From Lepisosteus oculatus (taxonomy: Eukaryota; Chordata; Actinopteri; Semionotiformes; Lepisosteidae): a DNA stretch of 64,000 nucleotides. The notes under the pieces are model-generated. The model did not search any database. It was given only the letters and a program-made list of their open reading frames with translations, and was not told where the DNA came from. Positions 12,118 through 22,232 of the stretch are shown in pieces (the stretch's first letter is position 1; each line of letters begins with the position of its first letter). A program made the translations under genes and the position numbers. The DNA lies in the NCBI RefSeq assembly GCF_040954835.1, contig NC_090716.1:9316775-9380774 (forward strand), read 5' to 3'.

Positions 12118-15100
12118 ATGGCGAAGCTTTGTCTGATCTCATGTCTCTCTTTGACTTTGGCCATGTCAGCCCTGCCTCAGAATCCCATTACAAAGGATGG
12201 TAAGACAACTCTTTAACTGTTTTGTTGCTGTCAGTTTTCCATTTCATATTTGCGGCTGGCTTTTTCATTGCTATTTTTCCTTTTGAACAGTTCCAGTACG
12301 TTATCATAGATGAATTACAGCACCAATATACAATATATTTGTTTTTGCATAAAATGATCAATTCTGTCAGGATCTCAGAAACCTGCCTTCTTCTGTACAT
12401 AGTATTTATGTTTTTCCAGAGTACATTCACTTCACCATAAATTTACTTTGATCAGTGAAGTGGATACATAATATCTTAATCATTACAAGACTGTTGAAAA
12501 TAAAAAAAATGATTTAGTGGGCAAAGCTTTAGGTTACGTCTGTTATGAGTAAAGTGTGTTTCGATGTTTTAATCAATATTGTTGCAAGTCAAGTCATTAT
12601 ACAATGCCTATAATAATTAGTGCCACTTTTTAGAAAAGGCATTCCATGAACATGTGGCAGCCCTGTCTCTGGATAAAGGGGTTTTAAGGTATACACATGG
12701 TGTCTAGTTAGGTAACAGCCTAATTTGACTGAGGATCTGAACATTAATTTTGACCTTGAACTCCAACATTTGATAACATTTTGATAACTGCACCTCCAGT
12801 TCTCTATTTATATAATTTATATTTATATTTATGTTCAATCAAGCAATGTCTAATGAAGATATGACACAGTAAATACAAATTGGCTTAAATTGTTATTTGC
12901 AGAAGATTCACTTAGTTTTCTAATTTGCTTGTCTTTTGTATTTTGCAGGTGTCCAAATGACTCCTAGCATTTTAGGAGTTTATTTGTACTCAGTTGGACA
13001 ATATTCTTTTAATGTCACTGAAGCTAGAAGTGCTTGTGAATCGTTAGGAGTAACCATAGCTACGAAGTCTCAGGTTTCAAAAGCTCGGCAGAATGGCTTG
13101 GAAACATGCAGGTGTGTGATATATTCTGTTTACTGGTGGTTTTATATTTTTCTTTCTACCATGCCAAAAAAATGAGTGTCAAAAGCTTTCACTTTTTAAA
13201 TCAATTTGTACTTCAAGCAGAAGTCCGGCCCAGCCCTTGTTGACTCCTGGTCTGTGGAGAGGGCGAATTCTGCAGGGGTGCTGATGAGGTTCAGTGCTGA
13301 TTGGAGAACAGGCACGTCCCTCACTGGCAGGGGCAGAGAAGGTGCACGTGATTTGCTGGGAGCTGAGGGAGCCCGGTCTCTCTACTCCCAGCTCAACACC
13401 ACATTAGGCATAAGGGCCCGGTCACAAGAGGGCGAAGGATGTGACCAGGCTTAACCCTGCACCATCTGTGTCATGCAGATCAACTCGGACAAGAAGTGAA
13501 TCCATTTGAGACATTTGTCTTCTGGGAAGGACTTGTACAGTATGCTGTATGTTGTACAAGTACGTTGGCTTTTCTAGCTAATTGGATTGGATCATTTCCT
13601 GGGCTGCCCTGTACTCCTGTCTGATCCTTCACGTTGTTTTCCACGTCAACCAAAATAAATGTGTTTCAGCTTTGCCAAATATTGCGGGTTTCCAAGGCAT
13701 GATACAAAAACTGAAATGGAGTACATCTAGGGGCATGGATGTAACTGTGACTTATTTTCTGCAGTGGTTCCCAGCTCTGGCCATGGGAAACTGGTGTGTC
13801 TGCAGTGTTTTGTTGTCCATTCTAAAACACCAGGCCTCATGAATGCCTTCCATTGATCTGCTTGCTTAGGTTTTTTTAATTTACTTGTTACTAAACTCAG
13901 TCCTGAATTTAAAAAATACCGTACTTCATGTGCGTTGTTCACAACAACTACAGCATGCAGAAAATTAAGCAGTCCTTATCTTGTTTATATATTTCTAACT
14001 AATCAGCTTCTAATAGTTGACTAATGTATGATCAACAGACACATGTAGAAATGAGATATATCAAACACTCCCATTGTGAGCATTTTTTTCTTCTGCAGAG
14101 GTTCATATGATTACATTTCAGCCAACCAACATGGATTTGGGGAGTTCTGAAACCCAGAAAATGGTACAGGGTTGATACCCATTCCAAATCACATTCAATG
14201 TTTTAAGAGCTGAAAACAAATTTAAATTTATACCCCAAACAGAAAATTGAAATAAACTACCCTGTGAACTAAGCTGGACAAAAATCAAAAGAGGTTTGTG
14301 AACCACCATTTCAAACTAGTTTGGTGAGAGGAAAACAACTTAACTAAAAATTACATTTGTGTAACTTTTCTTGCAGGTATGGATGGGTGGATGAGCAGAT
14401 AGCAGTGATTCCCCGAATCAAGAGCCTTGACAAGTGTGGTAAAAATAGCACTGGGCTTGTAGTGTGGCGTGCAGAGCATTCAAGCAAATTTGATGTCTTC
14501 TGCTTCAATTCATCTGGTATTAAACAAATCTTTTTGCTTTCTTTTCATATTCACAAGGGATGTTTGATGCATCTACCTCAGCCTTCTCAAATCAAACAGA
14601 GGCATATTGTACCATGTTAACAGCTTTGTTTTGAGAGCACAGTCTTTTTCAGAATGTGATGCAATGACAATGTGCTCCGAATGGTGGAAAAAAAGACAGC
14701 GCTGACCTTACATGTCAATTGGAATTCTGTCAACAGCCGCACAAATGTGAGAGGAAAAGAAAAGAATGAAAACATCCTGCATTGACTTCCTAAAGTCTCC
14801 TCTGAGGGTGCTGAACAAATGATTAGTACAGGTTATTGGTCAAGTTAAAATTAAAAAAAAAGGATCAAATGGAAAACACTGCTAAGACATGAAAAAAAAA
14901 ACACTTCTGTAATAAACAGTAACAGAAATGTCATAGAAAGAGGGCTGTTTTGATAATGCTGCAAATGCATAATAACAGACAAGCTCCATGACTTATGTAG
15001 TCACGATGGCACTTTGGGGCTACCTTGTTGTGAAAGGCGCTTTATAAAAATAAAATTGAATTGAATTGAATTGAACTTATCTAAAACTACCAGAATTGTG

Positions 15101-16290
15101 TTCCACAGATCCATTGATAAATGTGACAAGTGTCACCACCCAAACCTCGGTGACCACTGGACTGACAGCCAGAGAGACAAGATCCCTGACTGCCCAGCTG
15201 CCCTCGATGACATCAGTGTCCTTGAAAGGTCCAAGGTCTTCTACTCCACCAGAGACACAGTCACCATTCCTGACCACAACGTTGTCTTCAACGCTTCGTT
15301 CTACAACTGTCTCTTCAGATCCTCTCTCCCAGGGCCTCGTACAATCACCATTCACAGGTCTGAGGTCCTGTATGTTACTTATTTAAGAAACCACAGTTTT
15401 ATGGTCAGCCAGGAGAAATCATCAGTTTAATACCTGGACAATATATTCCCGCTTGTTTTACCATTCCTATAACACGTCTGGTGTATAATTAATGATATTT
15501 TATTTAACTGTTGTTAGAATCATATACTTCTTTATACATACGGTTGCATCTAAGTAACTTTCTCTAAGCTGTAGTATTTTTAAACTTTAATTCAATAGGA
15601 AAATGAATGACTGTACATATGTGTTCTCCCTCACAGCGTTACCGTTAGCACTGTTTGTCATCGCGGGGATACTCCTTCTCACAGCTGCTGCTGGTGCGGT
15701 ATGGTATTGCAGAAGGTGAGTGTGTTGGAATCACTTTTAAACATTCCTACAATGATACATATGTCAGCCGAAGAATATTTTTTTAGACCTTTTAAAAGAT
15801 ATTTACATATTTGTTTACATAACAAACCTTTTCCTTAGTATTCACAGAGGTTCAATAGTAGATGTATAAAAAGCTGTGTAAAAATGTAATAATTTGATTA
15901 GTAATATAGAATAGAATACAGAATAAGGAGAGTATTGATTGACTAGAAAGTATTCACTCTTTCCTGCTTGCTTAAAATACCCCTTCCAAAACAGTACACT
16001 ATGCACTGACTAACTGAATGAGACCTTTATGTATTTTATGTTTATGATATATACTGTTTTATCACATTCTAAATTGCTGGTTGTTTTTGCTTTCATTTTG
16101 AAGGCATAAAAATGTGCATCCATTTTCAAACAAGGAACCTCCGAAGGAAAATATTGAAACTGAAGTGTGGAAACAAAACAACCGTGACGAACAGCACCAA
16201 GAAAACCAGCTAGAAACTGATCTAGACAAGAGCAGAAAAAATTCCCAAGACTTACGTTTGGAGGTGGAGCCTGAAGCAAAAGCACAATAA
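12118..16290 (+). CDS. LYVE1: LYVE1, lymphatic vessel endothelial hyaluronan receptor 1
   Basis: Six coding exons: 12118-12199, 12949-13111, 14377-14516, 15109-15357, 15637-15715 and 16104-16290. They total 900 nt (299 aa), with phases 1-2-1-1-2 agreeing at every junction. Exon 1 starts at a good Kozak ATG (gagccatgg) and encodes a signal peptide (MAKLCLISCLSLTLAMSA). Exons 2-3 encode a Link module with the four canonical cysteines at about 57, 81, 102 and 124 and the motifs NVTEARSAC and CRYGWVDEQ. Exon 4 is a Ser/Thr/Pro-rich, probably O-glycosylated stalk (about 129-211). Exon 5 is a transmembrane helix (ALPLALFVIAGILLLTAAAG). Exon 6 is a polar cytoplasmic tail of about 64 residues. The family binds hyaluronan on lymphatic endothelium and macrophages. 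Synteny between IRAG1 and RNF141 supports orthology. The flanking and stalk cysteines known in mammals are missing. Confidence 0.92.
13206..13500. other. GC-rich island inside LYVE1 intron 2, origin unknown
   Basis: This stretch is clearly richer in G+C than the surrounding intron and has an open frame of 82 codons at 13206-13454. The protein it would encode is not recognisable. It may be a fragment of an unrecognised mobile element. It is not part of the LYVE1 mRNA as reconstructed. Confidence 0.3.
15005..15076 (+). repeat. SINE/LINE 3' tail with TTGAA microsatellite
   Basis: A retroposon 3' end of the type aaaggcgctttataaaaata is followed by four gaatt/ttgaa units. It ends about 30 bp upstream of the LYVE1 exon 4 acceptor (AG at 15107-15108), so it lies next to that exon's splice region. 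Confidence 0.6.
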
Positions 16291-16308
16291 GAAGAACAAC
16301 TTTTTCAT

Positions 16309-16351
16309 GGCATAACTACATTAGAAACAGGCATAACTACATTAGAAACAG
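16309..16351 (+). repeat. LYVE1: 21-bp tandem duplication in the LYVE1 3' UTR
   Basis: The unit ggcataactacattagaaac, with one extra base, occurs twice head to tail right after the LYVE1 stop codon. The copies are identical, which suggests a recent slippage duplication. Confidence 0.85.
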
Positions 16352-16651
16352 CAACCTGAAATATCCTTTTCTACATTGTACTTAGTTTCTTCATTTACTG
16401 TACATATATGTCTTTAGACATTTAACATGTTTAAAGGTAACTGTATTAATGTGGATTTCTAGGGTTAAAATAGAATGCATATTTTATGCCATTTTAACTT
16501 CTTTAACTGAAGCAAACATTTCCATTTCAGTTCAGGTGTATGTAACACTACAAAACAGAGTGCAAAGGTTCTTTGAGGACTTTTATAATGATCAAATATA
16601 CATACGGGCACTGGCTATTTTTGCTTACTTTGAATACATTTGTAATTAAAA

Positions 16652-16657
16652 AATAAA
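16652..16657 (+). terminator. LYVE1: LYVE1 poly(A) signal
   Basis: An AATAAA in the context ttaaaaaataaaaaaacat lies about 360 nt after the LYVE1 stop. It is the first canonical hexamer downstream, implying a short 3' UTR. Confidence 0.6.
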
Positions 16658-16679
16658 AAAACATAAACATCTAGTGCAA

Positions 16680-18190
16680 ATTTTGCAAAGTGAGTTATTG
16701 TTTCAAGATAAGCTAGGTAATTAGAAGTCTTTCAAAACAGGAAAGCAGGAAAAATTCTCAGCTTTGCACAATCTTGATGACTGACCTTTTATTGTAAAAC
16801 GAAAAACCATGTTCTGCCTCTGGAAGTGACTGCTTGGTCTGGCAATGGGAAGAGTTTTCCATTTTCCAAACTTTCCATCTCTTTTGCTTTAACATACAGT
16901 ACAATCACAATGAATATGAGCACTCTCTGCCTTCCCACCATTCCCTGCTCTGTGTCTAGCGTGCCCCACTGTAATGACAAGAGTAATAAAACTGTCAGTG
17001 AGCCAGGTCTCCAGCTTGGGACTGTTTCATACCTGCGCCTTCCAGGGAGGACAGCAAGGGACTCAAAGCCTTTCTCCAAAAACACTCCAACCGGCTGTAC
17101 GGGTTACACAGCATCATGTGCAGACAACAGTTTCCCCTCCCCTCTGACAGTGTGAAAAGACAGTCTGGGATTCCTCCTCCAGTCTCACGAGGGCTACGGG
17201 ACATCCGAGGGTGCTGCCTGTGCAAATTCGTTGAGCAGGGTAAGGAGTGCTGGAGTCTTCCTCCGCTGCTCCTGGACCCTGGCGTCTGACTCTGCCACGA
17301 TGGTTCCTACGAAACTTCCCTTTTCCCCATAGGTGTCTCCGTACCTGACTGGGGCTTTTTTATGCTTTCTAAACAAAAGGCTCTTGACTCTTCCCCCTGG
17401 GGAGAGGAAGCTTTGAGTGCTCCTTCAGGAACCGGCTGTCCAAATCTGGCCGTGGTCAAAGGAGGTAAAAGAATAGGGCATGAAACTGAATCAGCACCAG
17501 GGTGCAAATGGTGCATCAATTCAATGAACATCCAGTCACCACCAGGCACCAACACTCAATTCTTTCCATTCTGTGACACAATGTCCGTGACATACAAAAT
17601 ACGAGGCCCAGATAGCCCATACTAGAATAATGTGATGACAGAATGTAGTTGAAGAGTTTAATAAACCAATTATTTGGGAAATAATACGGTAACGTTCACA
17701 AGCCTCTGTTAAACTGAGGAAGAAAAGCTGAAGCCAGCAACAGAAAAGCTGAAGTTGGCTTCGCAGCGCCCCCTTGCGGCAAATTAATGGCGTTCAAACA
17801 CGTCCAGATCCTCGGAATCACATCATTAATCTGTGTTGTTTAGATCAGTGGTCCTCCACGAAACATATTTACATGGAAAGTAACCACTCCAAATCGCACA
17901 TAATTCCCGCCCTAATCTCTGTACCAATGCACAAACACGAAGAGCAGGTACAATATTGTGGGATTAACAATGGAAACGCTGTCACACAACAGGTGCTCCC
18001 ATGGGCAAATTAAATCCACCAATTTTTCATATGCATTCGTAACTTTATTACATTGGAAGTTAATACCAATTTAATATCCTATCCCCACTACAGACTTTTC
18101 TGCTGAAATATATCCACGGAATAAACCTCAGCAATCAAAGGGTGTTTCCTAGTGACGTGTCTTTAACGTCATCAGATAGCGACACTGTTT
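16680..18190. other. Intergenic interval LYVE1-RNF141, no gene recognised
   Basis: The part from about 16.8 to 17.6 kb is somewhat GC-richer and shows overlapping open frames of 60-109 codons on both strands. None has a recognisable family or a splice context, and the two-strand openness is what moderate GC content alone would give. From 17.6 to 18.2 kb the sequence approaches the presumed RNF141 promoter. Confidence 0.5.
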
Positions 18191-18194
18191 TCTA

Positions 18195-18300
18195 TACCCT
18201 ATGAAGTGAGCTGCGACTTCTGTGGACTATTCTGTTTCTCTTTCGAATACTCAAAATTACAACTGGTGTTAATAACTGCTTAAAATGAAATGTTTGATTG
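18195..18300 (+). other. RNF141: Candidate RNF141 5' non-coding exon
   Basis: Upstream of the first coding exon there is a strong donor at 18300/18301 (tttgattg then gtaaggaaaa). The preceding hundred bases have no long open frame. Because the coding start is in a later exon, a 5' untranslated exon is expected. The transcription start was guessed, and no TATA box was found. Confidence 0.35.
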
Positions 18301-19340
18301 GTAAGGAAAAGCTATACAGAATTTGGGTTAATGTGCAATATAATACGTTTCACATGAAAGTCTCCATTATCGTTTTTTGTGCACGTATATATTTTTCCTA
18401 CCTATATGTTTACAAATAAAATTAAAATACACTCAAAGACGATCTATGATTAGTGTGATTTTACGGAGTAGTCTGAATTACGTGTTTGATTATATGTGTA
18501 CTATGTCTTGGTAGTTTGATCGCAGTTGCGTAAGGCTGTATGTGATGTGGTTGGTATGGCCTTTATCGCTTATTTGTTTACAATTTGATTTGAAAAAATA
18601 CGAATATTTTTTAGTATTCATGGACAAAAAGCTATTTGGACTTGGACTTCAAGCAGCTTTAATGATACTTTTCAATATCATTTCAATTTGCTTGTCTTAG
18701 AAATCCAAATTGTGACAGGAAAATGAAAGGTAACATTGTGTAATGAAATTGAGACGTTATAACTAATGGATCTGTATTCTTCGCAATGTTGATAACAGAT
18801 GTGTGTCAGATAGGCAGTTTTTGTCTGTTTCAATTTTGTGAAGGATAGGGTTGGGTATTTGTGTAGTTATATAAGGACACCGAGATGGCGGGGGTGTCAT
18901 TTCAATTCATAGATGTTAGTTACATGGGTTCAACACTGTCCTGAAAAGTCTCCAATGTCAAAAAGTGCAATTTCTAAATATAAAGTAGATACAACTTGTT
19001 TTTGAATAGTAATGACATCATTACTAACATCAGCATCAGCAATTTAAATAGCTATTGGCTGTTTTTTTAATACTTTTACTGTTTCTTATATTGAGGAACG
19101 AATGCCATCAATTTCATTCAACCGTAACTTTAACAGTGTTTCAGCAGTTCCTGGCAGTGCCAGAGTACCAGAGCAGGTGTTGTTTGTTTGGAGCTTAAAT
19201 AATGTGAGAGATACTCCGCTTTCCTGATGTGAGAGTAAGTTAACTTTAATGAGAACGTGTTTCTTTAGCAGAAATGTCGCTAATGAATGAGACCTAACTT
19301 CCTCCAAAGAATCTGGCGTCAGGACTTGATTCGGAAGAGC

Positions 19341-22232
19341 ATGGGTCAACAGATCTCTAGCCAGACCCAGATGGTCATCAACAAGCTTCCGGAGAAGGTG
19401 GTGAAGCATGCAGCCCTGGTGCGAGAGAGTGGCTTTCTTACCTATGAGGAATTCCTGGGGAGAGTGGCAGAACTCAATGAAGTGTAAGGCTCACTTCTTC
19501 CATTTCCTGGGCTGCCGTAAGAACAGTCTATCCTGGCCTTTGAAGTGATGTTGTGACTGAAAGCATGCCCCAGTTTAATTGGAGTGCCACAGTAGAATGT
19601 TGGTAACAAATCAAAATGTATGAAATAAATGTCATTGGAAACACTCAAACACTTTTTATCTGGTAACCAGACATTTAAGAGCACAGAGATGGAGAAGACT
19701 ATGTCCTGTTGCTTAGACCAGTGATTCTGACTTCTAAAATAAAACAAAAATTCCAGCAGCATTACAAAAAAAAGCCGTTGGAGTGAAATTATGCATTTTT
19801 AAATTATTTTGAAAATATCTGAATTGAAAGTTTTTTGTTCAATTATATAATATTGTTTAATCTTTGTTCAGTTTACATGTTCATATTTTTTAGAATATTT
19901 ATTTAAATTGAATTTTAAAATACGGTACACTTGCGGCAAAGATTTTTTAAGCAATAAGGTTAGGAAACTATGTGGGCAGTTATAGGAAATGTTTGCAGCA
20001 TTTCTAATTATCATGGGATTTGTTTTGCATTCTTTAGAACTACAAAACTGGGAGCTGGCCAGCAGAAGCATCTATTATTCGAAGTCCAGCCTGGCTCTGA
20101 CTCGTCTGCATTTTGGAAAGTTGCTGTGCGAGTAGTTTGCACAAAGGTGAGAATGTTTTAAAAGTCTTCTTCAGCAATAATAGTGACATGCAAACTGTAG
20201 TGGTGCTTGTTTTATTCCCTGTTATATTCAATATTCTGAGTGCTGCACAGTATCAATCAGTCACACTTTATTTTAAATAGCGCCTCCATTAAATACAACT
20301 GAAGTTAAAGAGAAAATATAAAAAAAATAAAAAAGCATGTTAACAGCAGATAAATGGTTACAAAAGCCCTCTGGACTGGTAAATGGAAGATTGCGTTTTT
20401 CAATCCCAGGTGCTGCTGTACCCTTGAGCAACAAACATGTATCATCTTGCTACAGTAAAAAACCCAACGGTGTCAAAGGAAAATTGTTATACTTGGACAA
20501 AAGTCAAGAAGGACCTTCGAGTGTATTTTATATACTGTATAATCAGGAATGTATATTTTAATAGATTTGCTTTTGTAATTGTGTTTGGAAAAGTAAATGG
20601 GATGGAGGTGTTTTTCAGGTGTAGTGTTTTTTTGCCTTACACATGTTCTATGTGAATTGCCTTTAGATGTGCAAAGAGAAATGGCTAATCATTACAGTTG
20701 TATATATCTGTTCATGTCCATAGACCTTTCTTTTTATTCAATTCTGTATTATTTTAGATAAACAAAGTCACAGGGATTGTGGAAGCCACCAGGATAATGA
20801 ACTTGTACCAGTTCATTCAGCTGTACAAGGATATCACCAGCCAGGCAGCTGAGGTGCTAGATGCAGAAGGGGGCTGTGCAGGAGCCTCTGGAGAAGAGTC
20901 TTCAGAGACATCATGCCAGGCCAGCATGTGGATGGGCAGGTAATTCCTGCATCTCGCTTTGGTCTGAAGGGATACTGTTTTCAAGCTAGGTTACTGAGGG
21001 CCACACTCTGTATATCTTTAAGCAATGACTACACAAAACTGTAAATTCTCTTAGCTACTTAAGTACCAAACAAGCAACATGGTAGTTTAGTTTTACCTGC
21101 TTGTTTGCAGACTGTTCTTATGTTCTTAAGAATACTGTCTCTCTAGTCTGAGTATAATCCTCTCACCAAGAGGATTTTGTGGTAATTATACACTGAAGCA
21201 ATTTCACTACTCTTGTTTTCACATCTAAAGAGAGAGTTTCCTACCTGAGAATTGTTAATTCAACTGTTGAATTAGAGATTTTTTGTTTTACTTAGTATAT
21301 GGTCTTCAGGAGTAGATATAATCCATTTTAATCCTGGTATACAGCTATAAAACAAGGCATGATTTCTAGAGTTTTAGGGTGTTGCAGTATTATTTAAAAC
21401 AGTATTATTTAAAGAAACTGTAAACACATGAATAACTGAACCACCCCAGGGTGAAGCAGCTGACTGATGAAGAGGAATGTTGTATCTGTATGGATGGCAA
21501 AGCTGACCTCATACTGCCATGTGCTCACAGCTTCTGCCAGAAATGCATTGATAAATGGTAAGTACTCTTAATGAGTGGCAGCACAAATAGCTTCTCCCTG
21601 AAGCCAGCGCTTGTAATTGTTGCGTTCTATGACTTGATTCTTCTCTAAAGCATGGAAGATCGATATATAGTTATGAGTGGTTAAAGTAAGTTGGAAAAAA
21701 AGCCCACATTTAGCTTTTTTCAAAGAAATCTAATGTTTTATGCTTTTACATTTTTTAAATGTTTGGTCAAATATGAGTTGATGACCAAAAGTGGAATAAA
21801 ATAAAACTAGATTTACTGCCATTAAGTACCCAGATTGCTCCAGCAGTGTATAAATGGCTACCCAATTGGCATGTAAAAATCTGGAAATTCTTTTTCATGC
21901 CAATTGGGTACCCATTTATACACTCAGGATATAAAGGATATACAAGCCAAATGAATTCATAATAGGGGTGCTTGCATATATTGTCTTTCTATGCTCAAGG
22001 AAGGCATAAGTTGAGAACTGTTTTTTAGAAGCACTATAAAATAAATCCATGTAGAAACAACGGTAATGTCTGTTTCAACAGGAGCGATCGCAATCGAAAC
22101 TGCCCCATCTGCCGCTTGCAGGTGACTGCAGCCAACGAGTCCTGGGTCATGTCTGACGCTCCAACAGAGGAAGATATAGCAAGCTATATCCTCAACTTAG
22201 CCGATGAGGCAGGCCATCCTCACAGGCCTTGA
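19341..22232 (+). CDS. RNF141: RNF141, RING finger protein 141
   Basis: Five coding exons: 19341-19483, 20038-20146, 20758-20939, 21450-21557 and 22082-22232. They give 693 nt, exactly 230 aa plus TGA, the length I recall for the mammalian protein. The N-terminus [10 protein letters not shown] fits an N-myristoylation signal (Gly2, Ser6). The middle holds conserved blocks ([31 protein letters not shown]). The C3HC4 RING spans about residues 155-191, with Cys155, Cys158, Cys169, His171, Cys174, Cys177, Cys188 and Cys191. A C-terminal acidic tail follows ([20 protein letters not shown]). RING proteins of this type are E3 ubiquitin ligase candidates, and mammalian RNF141 was described as testis-enriched. 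The ATG exon begins at 19269 or 19311 depending on the acceptor used. With the former, a short upstream ORF precedes the start. The gene is convergent with AMPD3. Confidence 0.95.
21845..21924. repeat. Long near-perfect hairpin in RNF141 intron (between exons 4 and 5)
   Basis: The left arm, 21845-21873, starts agtgtataaatgg and ends cccaattggcatg. The right arm, 21896-21924, is its reverse complement with a single mismatch over 29 nt. The loop is 22 nt (21874-21895). This is a strong stem-loop in either transcribed orientation. It could be a palindromic non-autonomous transposon remnant or a miRNA-like precursor. No target-site duplication was clear. Confidence 0.9.

Noticed and set aside
12222-12440. 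Hydrophobic plus-strand open frame in LYVE1 intron 1, at first a candidate signal-peptide exon
   Set aside because: It has no ATG at its start and no phase-1 donor. The exon at 12118-12199 supplies an ATG, a signal peptide and an exact phase match to exon 2.
15071-15430. 119-codon frame overlapping LYVE1 exon 4
   Set aside because: It is in a different frame from the Ser/Thr-rich stalk. The phase-1 reading DPLINVTSVTTQTS joins both neighbouring exons.
16826-17555. Overlapping open frames on both strands between LYVE1 and RNF141
   Set aside because: Openness on both strands and several frames is a composition effect. No domain, no exon signals and no synteny expectation for an extra gene.
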